Below, piece after piece: positions 50,608 through 58,512 of a stretch of DNA of 64,000 nucleotides. Made by a program: the position numbers and the translations under genes. The notes under the pieces were generated by a model. It had not been told where the DNA came from, made no database searches, and saw only the letters and a program-made list of their open reading frames with translations. The stretch lies in NCBI RefSeq assembly GCF_003194625.1, contig NZ_QHKX01000003.1:124001-188000 (forward strand). The letters are read 5' to 3'. Every line of letters starts with the position of its first letter. The stretch's first letter is position 1. The DNA is from Nocardioides solisilvae. GTDB lineage: Bacteria > Actinomycetota > Actinomycetes > Propionibacteriales > Nocardioidaceae.

Positions 50608-51012
50608 ATGAGTGACAGCAGCACCGCTCGCAAGGCCGAGGTCGAGCTCCGCCTCCCCGCCGACGGCGCCTACGCCTCCGTGCTGCGCACGACCACCGCC
50701 GGCCTCGCCGCGCGACTCGACTTCACCCTGGACGACATCGAGGACCTCCGCATCGCGATCGGCGAGGCCAGCGCCATGGTCCTGCCCGAGGCCGACCCCG
50801 ACTCCGACCTCACCTGCCGGTTCTTCCTCGACCCGCACGCGATGGCGATCGAGATCTCGGTCCAGTCGTCGCACCCCCCGGAGTCCGACACCGACTCCTT
50901 CGCCTGGCAGGTGCTCAGCACCCTGGCCGGCGAGACCGAGGTCTACTCCGACGACGGCCAGCTGACGGTGCGGCTCTCGATGGCCTCGAGCGTGGGCGAG
51001 CCCGACCTCTGA
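50608..51012 (+). CDS. Anti-sigma factor (UsfX/RsbW-like)
   Basis: A 134-residue GHKL-fold protein placed one base before sigF, so it should hold SigF inactive. It resembles mycobacterial UsfX, for example in DDIEDLRIAIGEA and SFAWQVLSTLAGET. The Bergerat N-box Asn is Ser/Ala here (GEASAMVL) and no DxGxG motif is visible, so kinase activity on an antagonist is doubtful. AGGACGAGAG precedes the ATG. Confidence 0.88.
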   Translation: MSDSSTARKAEVELRLPADGAYASVLRTTTAGLAARLDFTLDDIEDLRIAIGEASAMVLPEADPDSDLTCRFFLDPHAMAIEISVQSSHPPESDTDSFAWQVLSTLAGETEVYSDDGQLTVRLSMASSVGEPDL

Positions 51013-51013
51013 G

Positions 51014-51817
51014 ATGGCCGAGGAGAAGGGGGACTCCGACGAGGCAGCACCCGACGCGCTCGACGCGACCCGTCGACGCAGCGCGGAGCTCTTCGCCCGG
51101 CTGCACGGCGCCGACGACCAGTCGCCCGAGGCGGCCGGCGCCCGCGACGACCTCGTCCACCTCCACCTGGCGCTCGTCGAGCACTGCGCCCGACGCTTCC
51201 GCAACCGCGGCGAGCCGTACGAGGACCTCGTCCAGGTCGGCACGATCGGCCTGATCAAGGCCGTCGACCGCTTCGAGACCGACCGCGGGGTCGAGTTCTC
51301 GACCTACGCCACGCCCACGATCATCGGGGAGATCAAGCGCCACTTCCGGGACAAGGGCTGGGCGATCCGGGTGCCCCGCCGGCTCCAGGAGCTGCGGATG
51401 CAGATCGGCACGACCACCGCCGAGCTGAGCCAGTCGCTCGGCCGCTCCCCCACCCCGCGCGAGCTGGCGGACGCCATCGGGTGCACCGTCGAGGAGATCG
51501 TCGAGGGCATCGAGTCGTCGAACGCCTACTCCACCCTCTCGCTGGACGCGGGCGACGAGCACGACGAGAGCAGCCCCTCGATCCTCGACGCCCTCGGCTC
51601 CGACGACACCAACCTCGAGCACGTGGAGATCCGCGAGTCCATCAAGCCGCTGCTCGCCGGCCTCGGCGCCCGGGAGAAGAAGATCCTGCTGCTCCGCTTC
51701 TTCCGCAACATGACCCAGTCGCAGATCGCCAGCGAGATCGGCGTCTCGCAGATGCACGTCTCCCGCCTGCTCAACCGGACCCTGGACCAGCTGCGTTCCT
51801 CCCTCGAGCAGGACTAG
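51014..51817 (+). CDS. sigF: RNA polymerase sigma factor SigF/SigB family
   Basis: A 267-residue group 3 sigma factor. Region 2 (GEPYEDLVQVGTIGLIKAVDRFE, FSTYATPTIIGEIKRHFRD), region 3 (RVPRRLQELR) and region 4 with helix-turn-helix (MTQSQIASEIGVSQMHVSRLLNRTL) are complete. It controls stress or late-growth genes in relatives, reading GGTTT/GGGTAT promoters. It is cotranslated with its UsfX-like partner (one-base gap). A SigF-like promoter is seen upstream of the STAS gene near 13.6 kb. Confidence 0.96.
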   Translation: MAEEKGDSDEAAPDALDATRRRSAELFARLHGADDQSPEAAGARDDLVHLHLALVEHCARRFRNRGEPYEDLVQVGTIGLIKAVDRFETDRGVEFSTYATPTIIGEIKRHFRDKGWAIRVPRRLQELRMQIGTTTAELSQSLGRSPTPRELADAIGCTVEEIVEGIESSNAYSTLSLDAGDEHDESSPSILDALGSDDTNLEHVEIRESIKPLLAGLGAREKKILLLRFFRNMTQSQIASEIGVSQMHVSRLLNRTLDQLRSSLEQD

Positions 51818-51826
51818 GCCCTCAGG

Positions 51827-51868
51827 ACCGGCACGCAGGACCCGGCACGCAGGGCCCGGCACGCAGGA
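51827..51868. repeat. Three tandem 14-bp units between convergent genes
   Basis: Near-identical copies of CCCGGCACGCAGGA at 51827-51840, 51841-51854 and 51855-51868, with a partial fourth. They occupy the gap after sigF. Confidence 0.8.
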
Positions 51869-51891
51869 CCGGGCACCCGGCTCGGGCGGTC

Positions 51892-52278
51892 TCAGGCGTG
51901 CTCGTCCGAGGGCTCCAGCGCCCGCAGGCTGGCTGGCGCGAAGATCCCGGCCAGCACGGCCGCGGCCACGACGGCGAGCACGGTCGACAGCTCCGGGTTC
52001 CCGCCGAACCAGCTCCACGCCACCCCGAGCTGGATCAGCTGCGCCAGCACGAGCGGGCTCCGGCCCCACGTCTCCCGGCGCCACGTGGCGCGGGCGCACG
52101 CGAGCAGGGCGACGGCGTACCCGGCGAAGAACAGCGTCGTGGTGAGGCCCATCGCCAGCCGGTCCCCGTCGAGCGAGAACAGCTCCAGCACCGCCAGCAC
52201 GCCCATCACCGCGGCCTCGACGACGACCAGGAGCAGGGCGAGGGCCAGGGGGACGGGCACCGGGAGGGAGATCTTCAC
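51892..52278 (-). CDS. Small integral membrane protein
   Basis: Not recognised. About 128 residues with four predicted transmembrane helices (LALALLLVVVEAAVMGVLAV, LTTTLFFAGYAVALLACA, LAQLIQLGVAWSWF, AVVAAAVLAGIFAP) and an RRETWGRSP cytoplasmic loop. The GTG at 52278 is seven bases behind a TACAGT box and is taken as a leaderless start; a second GTG lies nine bases upstream, and longer readings lack support. It is divergent from whiB1. Confidence 0.75.
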   Translation of the reverse strand: MKISLPVPVPLALALLLVVVEAAVMGVLAVLELFSLDGDRLAMGLTTTLFFAGYAVALLACARATWRRETWGRSPLVLAQLIQLGVAWSWFGGNPELSTVLAVVAAAVLAGIFAPASLRALEPSDEHA

Positions 52279-52285
52279 TCTCTTC

Positions 52286-52291
52286 ACTGTA
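52286..52291 (-). promoter_or_regulatory. -10 box TACAGT for the small membrane-protein gene
   Basis: It is followed by seven bases and the GTG at 52278. Confidence 0.45.
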
Positions 52292-52463
52292 GTTGTGACC
52301 GATGTGACGCCCCGAAGGGGTTGTGCGCGGGCAGATCTCTTGCGAGTCTTGGTGACGCGCTTGTCACGGCGTTCCCAGTCGTGCGACACCGCCCCGCTCT
52401 CTGCCCGCGACCGCCCGCCGTGGCCCGTCGCCACCCGACCCCAGGAACGAGGAACCCTCAGCC

Positions 52464-52715
52464 ATGGATTGGCGCCACCGCTCTGCCTGTCTCGACGAGG
52501 ACCCCGAGCTGTTCTTCCCGATCGGCAACACGGGCCCGGCGATCCTCCAGATCGAGGAGGCCAAGCAGGTGTGCCGTCGGTGCGAGGTCCGCGAGCCCTG
52601 CCTGGCGTGGGCCCTCGAGGCCGGCCAGGACCACGGCGTCTGGGGTGGGCTCAGCGAGGACGAGCGCCGCGCCCTGAAGCGACGCAACGCGCGGGCCCGG
52701 GTCCGCACGGCCTGA
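52464..52715 (+). CDS. whiB1: WhiB1-type iron-sulfur transcription factor
   Basis: An 83-residue Wbl protein. The 4Fe-4S ligands are Cys9, Cys37, Cys40 and Cys46 with the WhiB1 spacing, followed by the GVWGG turn (residues 58-62) and a basic C-terminus (RRALKRRNARARVRTA). WhiB1 is an essential NO-sensing partner of the primary sigma factor in mycobacteria. It is convergent with pdtaS, the same neighbour as in M. tuberculosis. The start has GAGGAA upstream. Confidence 0.97.
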   Translation: MDWRHRSACLDEDPELFFPIGNTGPAILQIEEAKQVCRRCEVREPCLAWALEAGQDHGVWGGLSEDERRALKRRNARARVRTA

Positions 52716-52730
52716 CCCCGGCCGCACGCG

Positions 52731-54218
52731 TCAGGCCCCGCCCACCTGGTCGAGCGGGACCTCCACCGCCACCCGGGTGCCCCCCGTCGGGCCGGGGCCC
52801 AAGGAGAGCCGCCCGCCGAGCTCGGACTCCACGAGGGTCCGCACGATCGACAGGCCGAGGTTGGTCGAGACGTCCAGGTCGAAGTCGGGGGGCAGGCCCA
52901 CGCCGTCGTCGGTGACGACCAGGTGGAGCCGGCCGGCGCCGGCGCGGGCCTCCACGACGATCGAGCCATCGGCCCCGTCGGCCTCCTCGCCGAAGCCGTG
53001 CTCCACGGCGTTCTGCAGCACCTCGGTGAGCACCATGGCGAGCGGCGTCGCCTGCTCGGAGTCCAGGCGTCCGAAGGAACCGACCCGCCTCACCCGCACC
53101 CGCTCGCCGGCGAGGCTCACGTCGGTCACCATGCGGCCCAGCCGGTCCGCGATCTCGTCGAAGTCGACGTCCTCCTCGACCGTCTGGCTGAGCGTCTCGT
53201 GGACGATCGCGATCGAGCCCACCCGGCGTACCGCCTCCTCCAGGGCCTGGCGCGCCTCGGGCTGGCCGATCCGCCGCGCCTGGAGCCGGAGCAGGGCCGC
53301 CACGGTCTGCAGGTTGTTCTTCACCCGGTGGTGGATCTCCCGGATCGTCGCGTCCTTGGTGACCAGCTCGCGCTCGCGCCGCCGCAGGGCCGTGACGTCG
53401 CGCAACAGCACCAGGGCCCCGATGTGCTGCCCGCGCCGGCGCAGCGGCACCGACCTGACGACGACCGAGACGTCGTCGGTGACGACCTCCGTGTCCCGGT
53501 GCGCCCGGCCGCCGAGCACGGCGCTCAGCGTCTCCTCGTCGGGTCGGCGACGGGGCGGCACCAGGCTGCGGGTCAGGTCGGCCAGGACCACCCCTGCGAG
53601 GTCGCCGGTCAGGCCGAGCCGGCGGTAGACCGAGAGCGCGTTGGGGCTGGCGTAGACCACCCGCCCGGCGGCGTCGACCCTCAGGAAGCCGTCGCCCACG
53701 CGGGGTGCGTCGACGTCGTCGCTGCGCTGCCCCGTGTGGGGGAAGTGACCCTGGGCGATCATCTGCGTGAGGTCGGAGGCGGTCTCGAGGTAGGCCAGCT
53801 CCAGGCGGCTCGGGGTGCGGACGCCCAGCAGGTTGGTGTTGCGGGCGATCACCGCGATCACCCGCCCGGCCCGGCGGACCGGGATCGTCTCGACCCGCAC
53901 CGGGACGTCGTCGCGCCACTCCGGGTCGCCCTCGCGGACCAACCGGCCCTGGGCCAGGGCCTCGTCCAGCATCCGCCGGCGTCCCGCGGGGACGAAGGTG
54001 CCGACCACGTCGTCCACGAGCGCCGTCGGCCCGGTGGTGGGCCGCATCTGCCCCCCGGCCCAGAACCCGCGCCCCTCCCGGTCGGGCAGCCACAGCACCA
54101 GGTCGGCGAAGGAGAGGTCGGCGATGATCTGCCAGTCGGCCATCAGCAGCGACAGCCAGCCCACGTCGTCGGCGTCGAGGTCGGTGTGGGCACGCACCAG
54201 TTCGGTCAGCGAGGGCAC
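52731..54218 (-). CDS. pdtaS: Cytosolic sensor histidine kinase, PdtaS family
   Basis: A 495-residue soluble kinase. It has a GAF-like domain (residues 1-150), a PAS domain (about 170-275), and a HisKA_2 phosphoacceptor at His296/297 (REIHHRVKNNLQ). The HATPase has LTEVLQNAVEHGF (N box), VTDDGVGLPPDFD and STNLGLSIVRTLVESELGG. The partner in mycobacteria is the RNA-binding antiterminator PdtaR, not encoded here. The GTG start is six bases behind a TAGGGT box, so the mRNA is leaderless. Confidence 0.95.
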   Translation of the reverse strand: MPSLTELVRAHTDLDADDVGWLSLLMADWQIIADLSFADLVLWLPDREGRGFWAGGQMRPTTGPTALVDDVVGTFVPAGRRRMLDEALAQGRLVREGDPEWRDDVPVRVETIPVRRAGRVIAVIARNTNLLGVRTPSRLELAYLETASDLTQMIAQGHFPHTGQRSDDVDAPRVGDGFLRVDAAGRVVYASPNALSVYRRLGLTGDLAGVVLADLTRSLVPPRRRPDEETLSAVLGGRAHRDTEVVTDDVSVVVRSVPLRRRGQHIGALVLLRDVTALRRRERELVTKDATIREIHHRVKNNLQTVAALLRLQARRIGQPEARQALEEAVRRVGSIAIVHETLSQTVEEDVDFDEIADRLGRMVTDVSLAGERVRVRRVGSFGRLDSEQATPLAMVLTEVLQNAVEHGFGEEADGADGSIVVEARAGAGRLHLVVTDDGVGLPPDFDLDVSTNLGLSIVRTLVESELGGRLSLGPGPTGGTRVAVEVPLDQVGGA

Positions 54219-54224
54219 CTCGCC

Positions 54225-54230
54225 ACCCTA
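54225..54230 (-). promoter_or_regulatory. -10 box TAGGGT, leaderless promoter of pdtaS
   Basis: It is followed by six bases and the GTG at 54218. Confidence 0.5.
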
Positions 54231-54327
54231 GGCCCACGCCGGGCCCGCCCCGGCCGCCCGCCACCCGCCCGGACCGCCGGTGGGGCACCGCTGGCAGGAT
54301 GGTCCGTGCGAGGGGGGTGCCGTCGGG

Positions 54328-55200
54328 GTGTCGAGCGGGATGTCGAGCGGGACGACGAGGGCGTACTGGCGCGCGGTCGTCCGGGACGGCCTCGGGGTGC
54401 CGACCGACCGGCCGCTGGACGACCTGACCGCCGAGCTCACCACGATGCTGGGCTCCCCCGACGCCGAGCAGCGCGACGGGATCGCCTACCCGGCGCTCAC
54501 CACCTGGCTGCGCCGCGGCGTCTACGACGACCTCCTCGCCGGGCTCGGCGACGGCATGGCGACGGGGCTGGAGGTCGGCCTCGGGGAGCAGGGGACGGAC
54601 TCGGTCTTCCGTCGCAGCTGGTCGGTGCGGGTCCTGGCCGACGTCCTGGCCCGCGACACCACCGAGCGCCTGCTGCCGGCCGACCAGGTCCTGCGCTGGG
54701 GCGACCGGGTCGCGGCCTGGCTGGTCAGGGAGCGCGACCTGCGCGGCTGGGTGCCCGGGCACGGGTGGGCCCGCGCGGTCGCCCACGGCGCCGACGCGTT
54801 GGCGGCGCTGGCCGGGTCGCCCCACCTCGACGTGCCCGAGCAGACCGTCCTCCTCGACGTGGTGGCCGACCGGCTGGTCGCGACCCGCACACCCACCTCC
54901 GACGGCGGGCCCGACCGTCTGGCCCGCGCCACGATGGCGGTGCTGCGCCGCGACCTGGTCCCCGTCCGGGTGCTCGAGCCGTGGATCGCCCGGATCGCGG
55001 TGCACGCCTCGCCGCACGCCCTCCTGCACGGGGCCGGGCCCGACGAGGACCCCTACGCGCGCTCGGCCGCCTGCCAGGCGTTCCTCCGCGCCCTCCACCT
55101 GCAGCTCCTGCTGTCGGCCGAGCCGCCCCCCGCGCGGTCGGACCTGCTGCTCGTCGTGGTCGACGCCCTGCGCAGCACCAACGCCCACGACCTGTCCTGA
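54328..55200 (+). CDS. DUF2785 family protein
   Basis: A 290-residue alpha-helical protein of the DUF2785 group, function unknown. Conserved-looking parts are AYPALTTWLRRGVYDD, FRRSWSVRVLADVLARD, and RDLRGWVPGHGWARAVAHGAD with a His/Asp-rich patch. The GTG at 54328 has AGGGGGG ten bases upstream; an ATG at 54340 is the alternative. It is followed at 42 bases by a leaderless TPP-enzyme gene, so the two are probably separate units. Confidence 0.8.
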   Translation: MSSGMSSGTTRAYWRAVVRDGLGVPTDRPLDDLTAELTTMLGSPDAEQRDGIAYPALTTWLRRGVYDDLLAGLGDGMATGLEVGLGEQGTDSVFRRSWSVRVLADVLARDTTERLLPADQVLRWGDRVAAWLVRERDLRGWVPGHGWARAVAHGADALAALAGSPHLDVPEQTVLLDVVADRLVATRTPTSDGGPDRLARATMAVLRRDLVPVRVLEPWIARIAVHASPHALLHGAGPDEDPYARSAACQAFLRALHLQLLLSAEPPPARSDLLLVVVDALRSTNAHDLS

Positions 55201-55229
55201 CCAGTCGCGCGTTCCGCCCTACGTGCGAG

Positions 55230-55235
55230 TAACCT
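55230..55235 (+). promoter_or_regulatory. -10 box TAACCT, leaderless promoter of the TPP-enzyme gene
   Basis: It is followed by seven bases and the ATG at 55243. Confidence 0.45.
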
Positions 55236-55242
55236 GCGTCAC

Positions 55243-56901
55243 ATGACTGACGAGACGATCTCCGGCCACGCCGGCGAGCTGGCCGTCGCGGCCGCCCGAG
55301 CGCACGGTGTCGAGACCATGTTCACCCTGTCGGGCGCGCACGTGTTCCCGATGTACGACGGGGCGGTCAAGGCCGACCCGCCGATGCGCCTCCTCGACGT
55401 GCGGCACGAGCAGACCGCGGCCTTCGCCGCGGAGGCCACCGGCAAGCTGACCCGGGTCCCCGGCCTGGCCGTGCTCACCGCGGGGCCCGGCGTCACCAAC
55501 GGCATCAGCGCGATCGCCCAGGCCCAGTTCGCCGGCTCCCCCATGGTCGTGGTCGGCGGCCGCGCCCCCCAGAACCGCTGGGGCACCGGCTCCCTCCAGG
55601 AGCTCGACCAGCCGCCGATCATCGCCCCGGTGGCCAAGATGGCCCGCACCCTCCCGACCGCGGGCGACGTGCTGGGCGGCATGGACGAGGCGTTCCGCGT
55701 CGCCGGCAGCTCGCACCGCGGCCCGGTCTTCGTCGACGTGCCGATGGACGAGTTCTTCAACTCGGCCACCGGCACCGTGCCGGCCGGCGGGCCGGCCGCC
55801 CCGGTCGAGCCCGACCCCGACGCCGTGGCCCGGATCGCCGCCCTCCTGGCGCGGGCGAGCCGGCCGGTCCTGGTGCTGGGCACCGACGTCTGGGCGGACG
55901 GCGCCGAGGAGGCCGCGCTGCGGCTGGTGGAGTCCGCCGGCGTGCCGACCCTGACCAACGGCATGGGCCGCGGCGTGGTGCCGGGCGGGCACCCGCTGCT
56001 GGTCACCAAGGCGCGCGGGCAGGCGCTCGGCACGGCCGACCTGGTCGTCGTCGTCGGCACGCCCCTCGACTTCCGGCTCGGGTACGGCGTCTTCGGCGGG
56101 AAGGACGGGGCTCCCCCCGCCCAGGTCGTGCACGTCGCGGACTCCCCCGGCCAGGTCTCGGCCCACGCCCAGCTCGCCGACTCGGCGAGCGGCGACCTGG
56201 CTCTGGTGCTGGACGGCATCGCGGCCGCCCTGGACCGGGCGGGCACCCGGCCCGACTGGGCCGCGTGGGTCTCCGACCTGCAGGCGACCGTCGCGGCGAC
56301 CGCGGAGCGGGACCGGACCCTGCTGACCGCCGAGGCCGACCCGATCCACCCCGCGCGGATCTACGGAGAGCTGGTCCCCCGGCTCGCCGACGACTCGGTG
56401 GTGATCGGCGACGGGGGCGACTTCGTCAGCTTCGCGGGCAAGTTCGTCGAGCCCAAGCGGCCCGGCGGCTGGCTCGACCCCGGCCCCTACGGCTGTCTGG
56501 GCGCCGGGCTCGGCTCCGCCATCGCCGCCCGCCTGGCCCGCCCGTCGGCGCAGGTCACGCTGCTGCTCGGCGACGGCGCGGCCGGCTTCTCGCTGATGGA
56601 CGTCGACACCCTGGTCCGCCACGACCTCCCGGTCGTCATGGTGATGGGCAACAACTCGGCCTGGGGCCTGGAGAAGGGCCCCATGCAGATGCTCTACGGC
56701 TACGACGTGGCCGCCGACCTCGGCCACCGGACGGGGTACGACGAGGTGGTCAAGGCGCTCGGGGGCGCCGGCGAGACGGTCACGGACCCGAGGCAGATCG
56801 GCCCCGCGCTCGACCGGGCCTACGCGTCGGGGGTGCCCTACCTGGTCAACGTCATCACCGACGTCGACGCCGCCTACCCGCGCAACACGTTCGGCATCTG
56901 A
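55243..56901 (+). CDS. Thiamine-diphosphate enzyme, acetolactate synthase-like (IlvG family)
   Basis: A 552-residue ThDP enzyme. The cofactor-activating Glu56 (VRHEQTAAF), GPGVTNGISAI, the central domain and the ThDP motif GDGAAGFSLMD through NNSAWG are present. It resembles M. tuberculosis IlvG/Rv1820. No regulatory small subunit is adjacent and FAD contacts cannot be verified, so oxalyl-CoA decarboxylase-like or another ThDP lyase activity is possible. Its stop overlaps the next ATG (TGATG), tying it to a thioesterase. Confidence 0.88.
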   Translation: MTDETISGHAGELAVAAARAHGVETMFTLSGAHVFPMYDGAVKADPPMRLLDVRHEQTAAFAAEATGKLTRVPGLAVLTAGPGVTNGISAIAQAQFAGSPMVVVGGRAPQNRWGTGSLQELDQPPIIAPVAKMARTLPTAGDVLGGMDEAFRVAGSSHRGPVFVDVPMDEFFNSATGTVPAGGPAAPVEPDPDAVARIAALLARASRPVLVLGTDVWADGAEEAALRLVESAGVPTLTNGMGRGVVPGGHPLLVTKARGQALGTADLVVVVGTPLDFRLGYGVFGGKDGAPPAQVVHVADSPGQVSAHAQLADSASGDLALVLDGIAAALDRAGTRPDWAAWVSDLQATVAATAERDRTLLTAEADPIHPARIYGELVPRLADDSVVIGDGGDFVSFAGKFVEPKRPGGWLDPGPYGCLGAGLGSAIAARLARPSAQVTLLLGDGAAGFSLMDVDTLVRHDLPVVMVMGNNSAWGLEKGPMQMLYGYDVAADLGHRTGYDEVVKALGGAGETVTDPRQIGPALDRAYASGVPYLVNVITDVDAAYPRNTFGI

Positions 56902-57305
56902 TGTCCACCTCGGCGACCCTGCGCTTCACCGTCACCGAGGCCGACACGGCCGAGGCGGTCGGCAGCGGCACCCTGCCGGTGCTGGGCACGCCGCGGCTCC
57001 TGGCCTGGCTCGAGGCGGCGACCTGCGCCGCCCTCGAGCCGGGCCTGGCGCCGGGCTCGACCAGCGTGGGCACCCGGGTCCAGGTCGAGCACCTGGCCCC
57101 GAGCCCCGTCGGACAGGTCGTCGAGGTGGAGGCGACCAGCACCTACGTCGACGGTCGCCTGCACCGCTTCTCGGTCTCGGCCAGGCACGTGGAGCAGGGG
57201 CGTCCCGGCAAGGTGGTGGGCTCGGGCGAGGTCACCCGGGCGGTGGTGGACACCGACCGGTTCCTGGCCCGGATTTCCCCGCCGGCCCCGGGTTTGAGAG
57301 ACTGA
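56901..57305 (+). CDS. FlK-like hotdog thioesterase
   Basis: A 134-residue hotdog-fold protein. The segment GTPRLLAWLEAATCAAL then GSTSVGTRVQVEHLAPSPVG is the pattern of the fluoroacetyl-CoA thioesterase (FlK) family, which hydrolyses short acyl-CoAs; most members do not meet fluoroacetate. It is coupled by TGATG overlap to the ThDP enzyme, which suggests an acyl-CoA substrate or product for that enzyme. Confidence 0.82.
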   Translation: MSTSATLRFTVTEADTAEAVGSGTLPVLGTPRLLAWLEAATCAALEPGLAPGSTSVGTRVQVEHLAPSPVGQVVEVEATSTYVDGRLHRFSVSARHVEQGRPGKVVGSGEVTRAVVDTDRFLARISPPAPGLRD

Positions 57306-57355
57306 CCCTCGGCCCTCCGTCGAGCGAGGGGCCGACCCGACCGCAGGAGGACACC

Positions 57356-57430
57356 ATGGGCAAGACCGGCCGCAAGCGCCGCGCTCGCAAGAAGAAGGGC
57401 GCGAACCACGGCAAGCGCCCCAACGCCTGA
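57356..57430 (+). CDS. 50S ribosomal protein bL37
   Basis: A 24-residue, highly basic protein (MGKTGRKRRARKKKGANHGK, then RPNA). It matches the mycobacterial ribosomal protein bL37, which shares the ANHGKRPNA C-terminus. bL37 sits in a cleft between 23S domains near the peptidyl transferase region. An ideal AGGAGG lies five bases before the ATG. Because of its size it is easily missed. A double hairpin follows. Confidence 0.93.
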   Translation: MGKTGRKRRARKKKGANHGKRPNA

Positions 57431-57444
57431 GCGCACCCAGCTCG

Positions 57445-57499
57445 CTCCACGCCGCGGCGTGGAGGACAACGAACCCCCAGCCGCCCGGCCGGGGGTTCG
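57445..57499 (+). terminator. Double hairpin terminator after bL37
   Basis: A 20-bp perfect palindrome (57445-57464, CTCCACGCCG and its complement) is followed by CGAACCCCC (57470-57478) pairing with GGGGGTTCG (57491-57499). Confidence 0.75.
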
Positions 57500-57556
57500 C
57501 TGCTTCTCCGTGCACGGCCCGGCCGCGGGCCCCTGCTCGGGCCGCCGGGCCCGGGG

Positions 57557-57817
57557 TCAGGCCTCGGTGATGCGGACCTGGACCTCGCGGATCTGCATGA
57601 GCACGCGCTCGCGCAGCCCCGAGGGGGCCTGCTCCCGGCAGGACCGGGCAACGACGGACTTCACGGTGCGCTGGAGGTCGAAGCGGCTCAGGCAGGGCCC
57701 GCACTCGTCGAGGTGCTGCTGCACCGCGGCGCAGTCGGCGTCGTCCAGCTCGTTGTCGAGGAAGTAGACGATCCGCTCGAGGTAGTCGGCGCAGTCCTCG
57801 CCGTGCTCGTGGCTCAT
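57557..57817 (-). CDS. rsrA: Zinc anti-sigma factor of SigR (RsrA/RshA)
   Basis: An 86-residue ZAS protein that binds the sigma factor when reduced and releases it when its thiols form disulfides. The motif His35-x3-Cys39-x2-Cys42 (HLDECGPC) and additional Cys9, Cys29 and Cys59 are visible. The ATG overlaps the sigR stop (ATGA), as in Streptomyces and mycobacteria. The mycothiol-dependent thiol response is its presumed context. Confidence 0.96.
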   Translation of the reverse strand: MSHEHGEDCADYLERIVYFLDNELDDADCAAVQQHLDECGPCLSRFDLQRTVKSVVARSCREQAPSGLRERVLMQIREVQVRITEA

Positions 57818-58428
57818 GTGTCCTTCCCCTTCCCGGCCCGGCCCGCGGAGGTCAGGCCGTTCTCCGCGACGTAGTCGGAGAGCATGTCGCGCAGCTGGCG
57901 GCGCCCCCGGTGCAGCCGGGACATCACCGTCCCGATCGGCGTCTCCATGATCTCGGCGATCTCCTTGTAGGGGAACCCCTCCACGTCGGCGAGGTAGACC
58001 GCGAGCCGGAACTCCTCCGGCAGCCGCTGCAGGGCGTCCTTCACCTGGGAGTCGGGGAGGTGCTCCAGCGCCTCGGTCTCCGCGGACTTCAGCCCGCTCG
58101 AGGTGTGCGACTCGGCGCGCGCGAGCTGCCAGTCCTCGACGTCCTCGGCCATCGACTGCTGGGGCTGCCGCTGCTTCTTGCGGTAGGTGTTGATGAACGT
58201 GTTGGTGAGGATCCGGTAGAGCCAGGCCTTGAGGTTGGTCCCCGGCCGGAACTGGTGGAACGAGGCGAACGCCTTGGCGAACGTCTCCTGCACGAGGTCC
58301 TCGGCGTCGGCGGGGTTGCGGGTCATCCGCATGGCGGCCGAGTACAGCTGGTCGAGGTGCTGCAGCGCGTCGCGCTCGAAGCGCGCGGTGCGCTGCGCGT
58401 CGGTCTCTTCGGCGAGGGAGTCAGTCAT
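57814..58428 (-). CDS. sigR: Thiol-stress sigma factor SigR/SigH
   Basis: An ECF sigma factor, 204 residues from the ATG ([14 protein letters not shown]), complete in region 2 ([33 protein letters not shown]) and region 4 ([25 protein letters not shown]). A longer form of 220 residues starts at the GTG at 58476. Two promoters fit the two starts: a TAGTGT box eight bases before the ATG and a perfect GGGAAT-N18-GTT SigR site just before the GTG. In S. coelicolor an unstable long form made from the SigR-driven promoter gives feedback control. Confidence 0.96.
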   Translation of the reverse strand: MTDSLAEETDAQRTARFERDALQHLDQLYSAAMRMTRNPADAEDLVQETFAKAFASFHQFRPGTNLKAWLYRILTNTFINTYRKKQRQPQQSMAEDVEDWQLARAESHTSSGLKSAETEALEHLPDSQVKDALQRLPEEFRLAVYLADVEGFPYKEIAEIMETPIGTVMSRLHRGRRQLRDMLSDYVAENGLTSAGRAGKGKDT

Positions 58429-58436
58429 CGGGTCCC

Positions 58437-58442
58437 ACACTA
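58437..58442 (-). promoter_or_regulatory. Candidate sigRp1: -10 box TAGTGT, leaderless for the short SigR
   Basis: It is followed by eight bases and the ATG at 58428. Confidence 0.5.
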
Positions 58443-58485
58443 GCGGGGCCTCGGACTCGGGGACGATGGCGAGCACGAGGAGTTC

Positions 58486-58512
58486 AACGTCGCCCTACCC
58501 CGCTCCATTCCC
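58486..58512 (-). promoter_or_regulatory. Candidate sigRp2: SigR-dependent promoter GGGAAT-N18-GTT
   Basis: It exactly matches the SigR consensus. The -35 element lies inside the last codons of the upstream hydrolase gene. The expected transcript start is at or within a few bases of the GTG at 58476. Confidence 0.75.
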
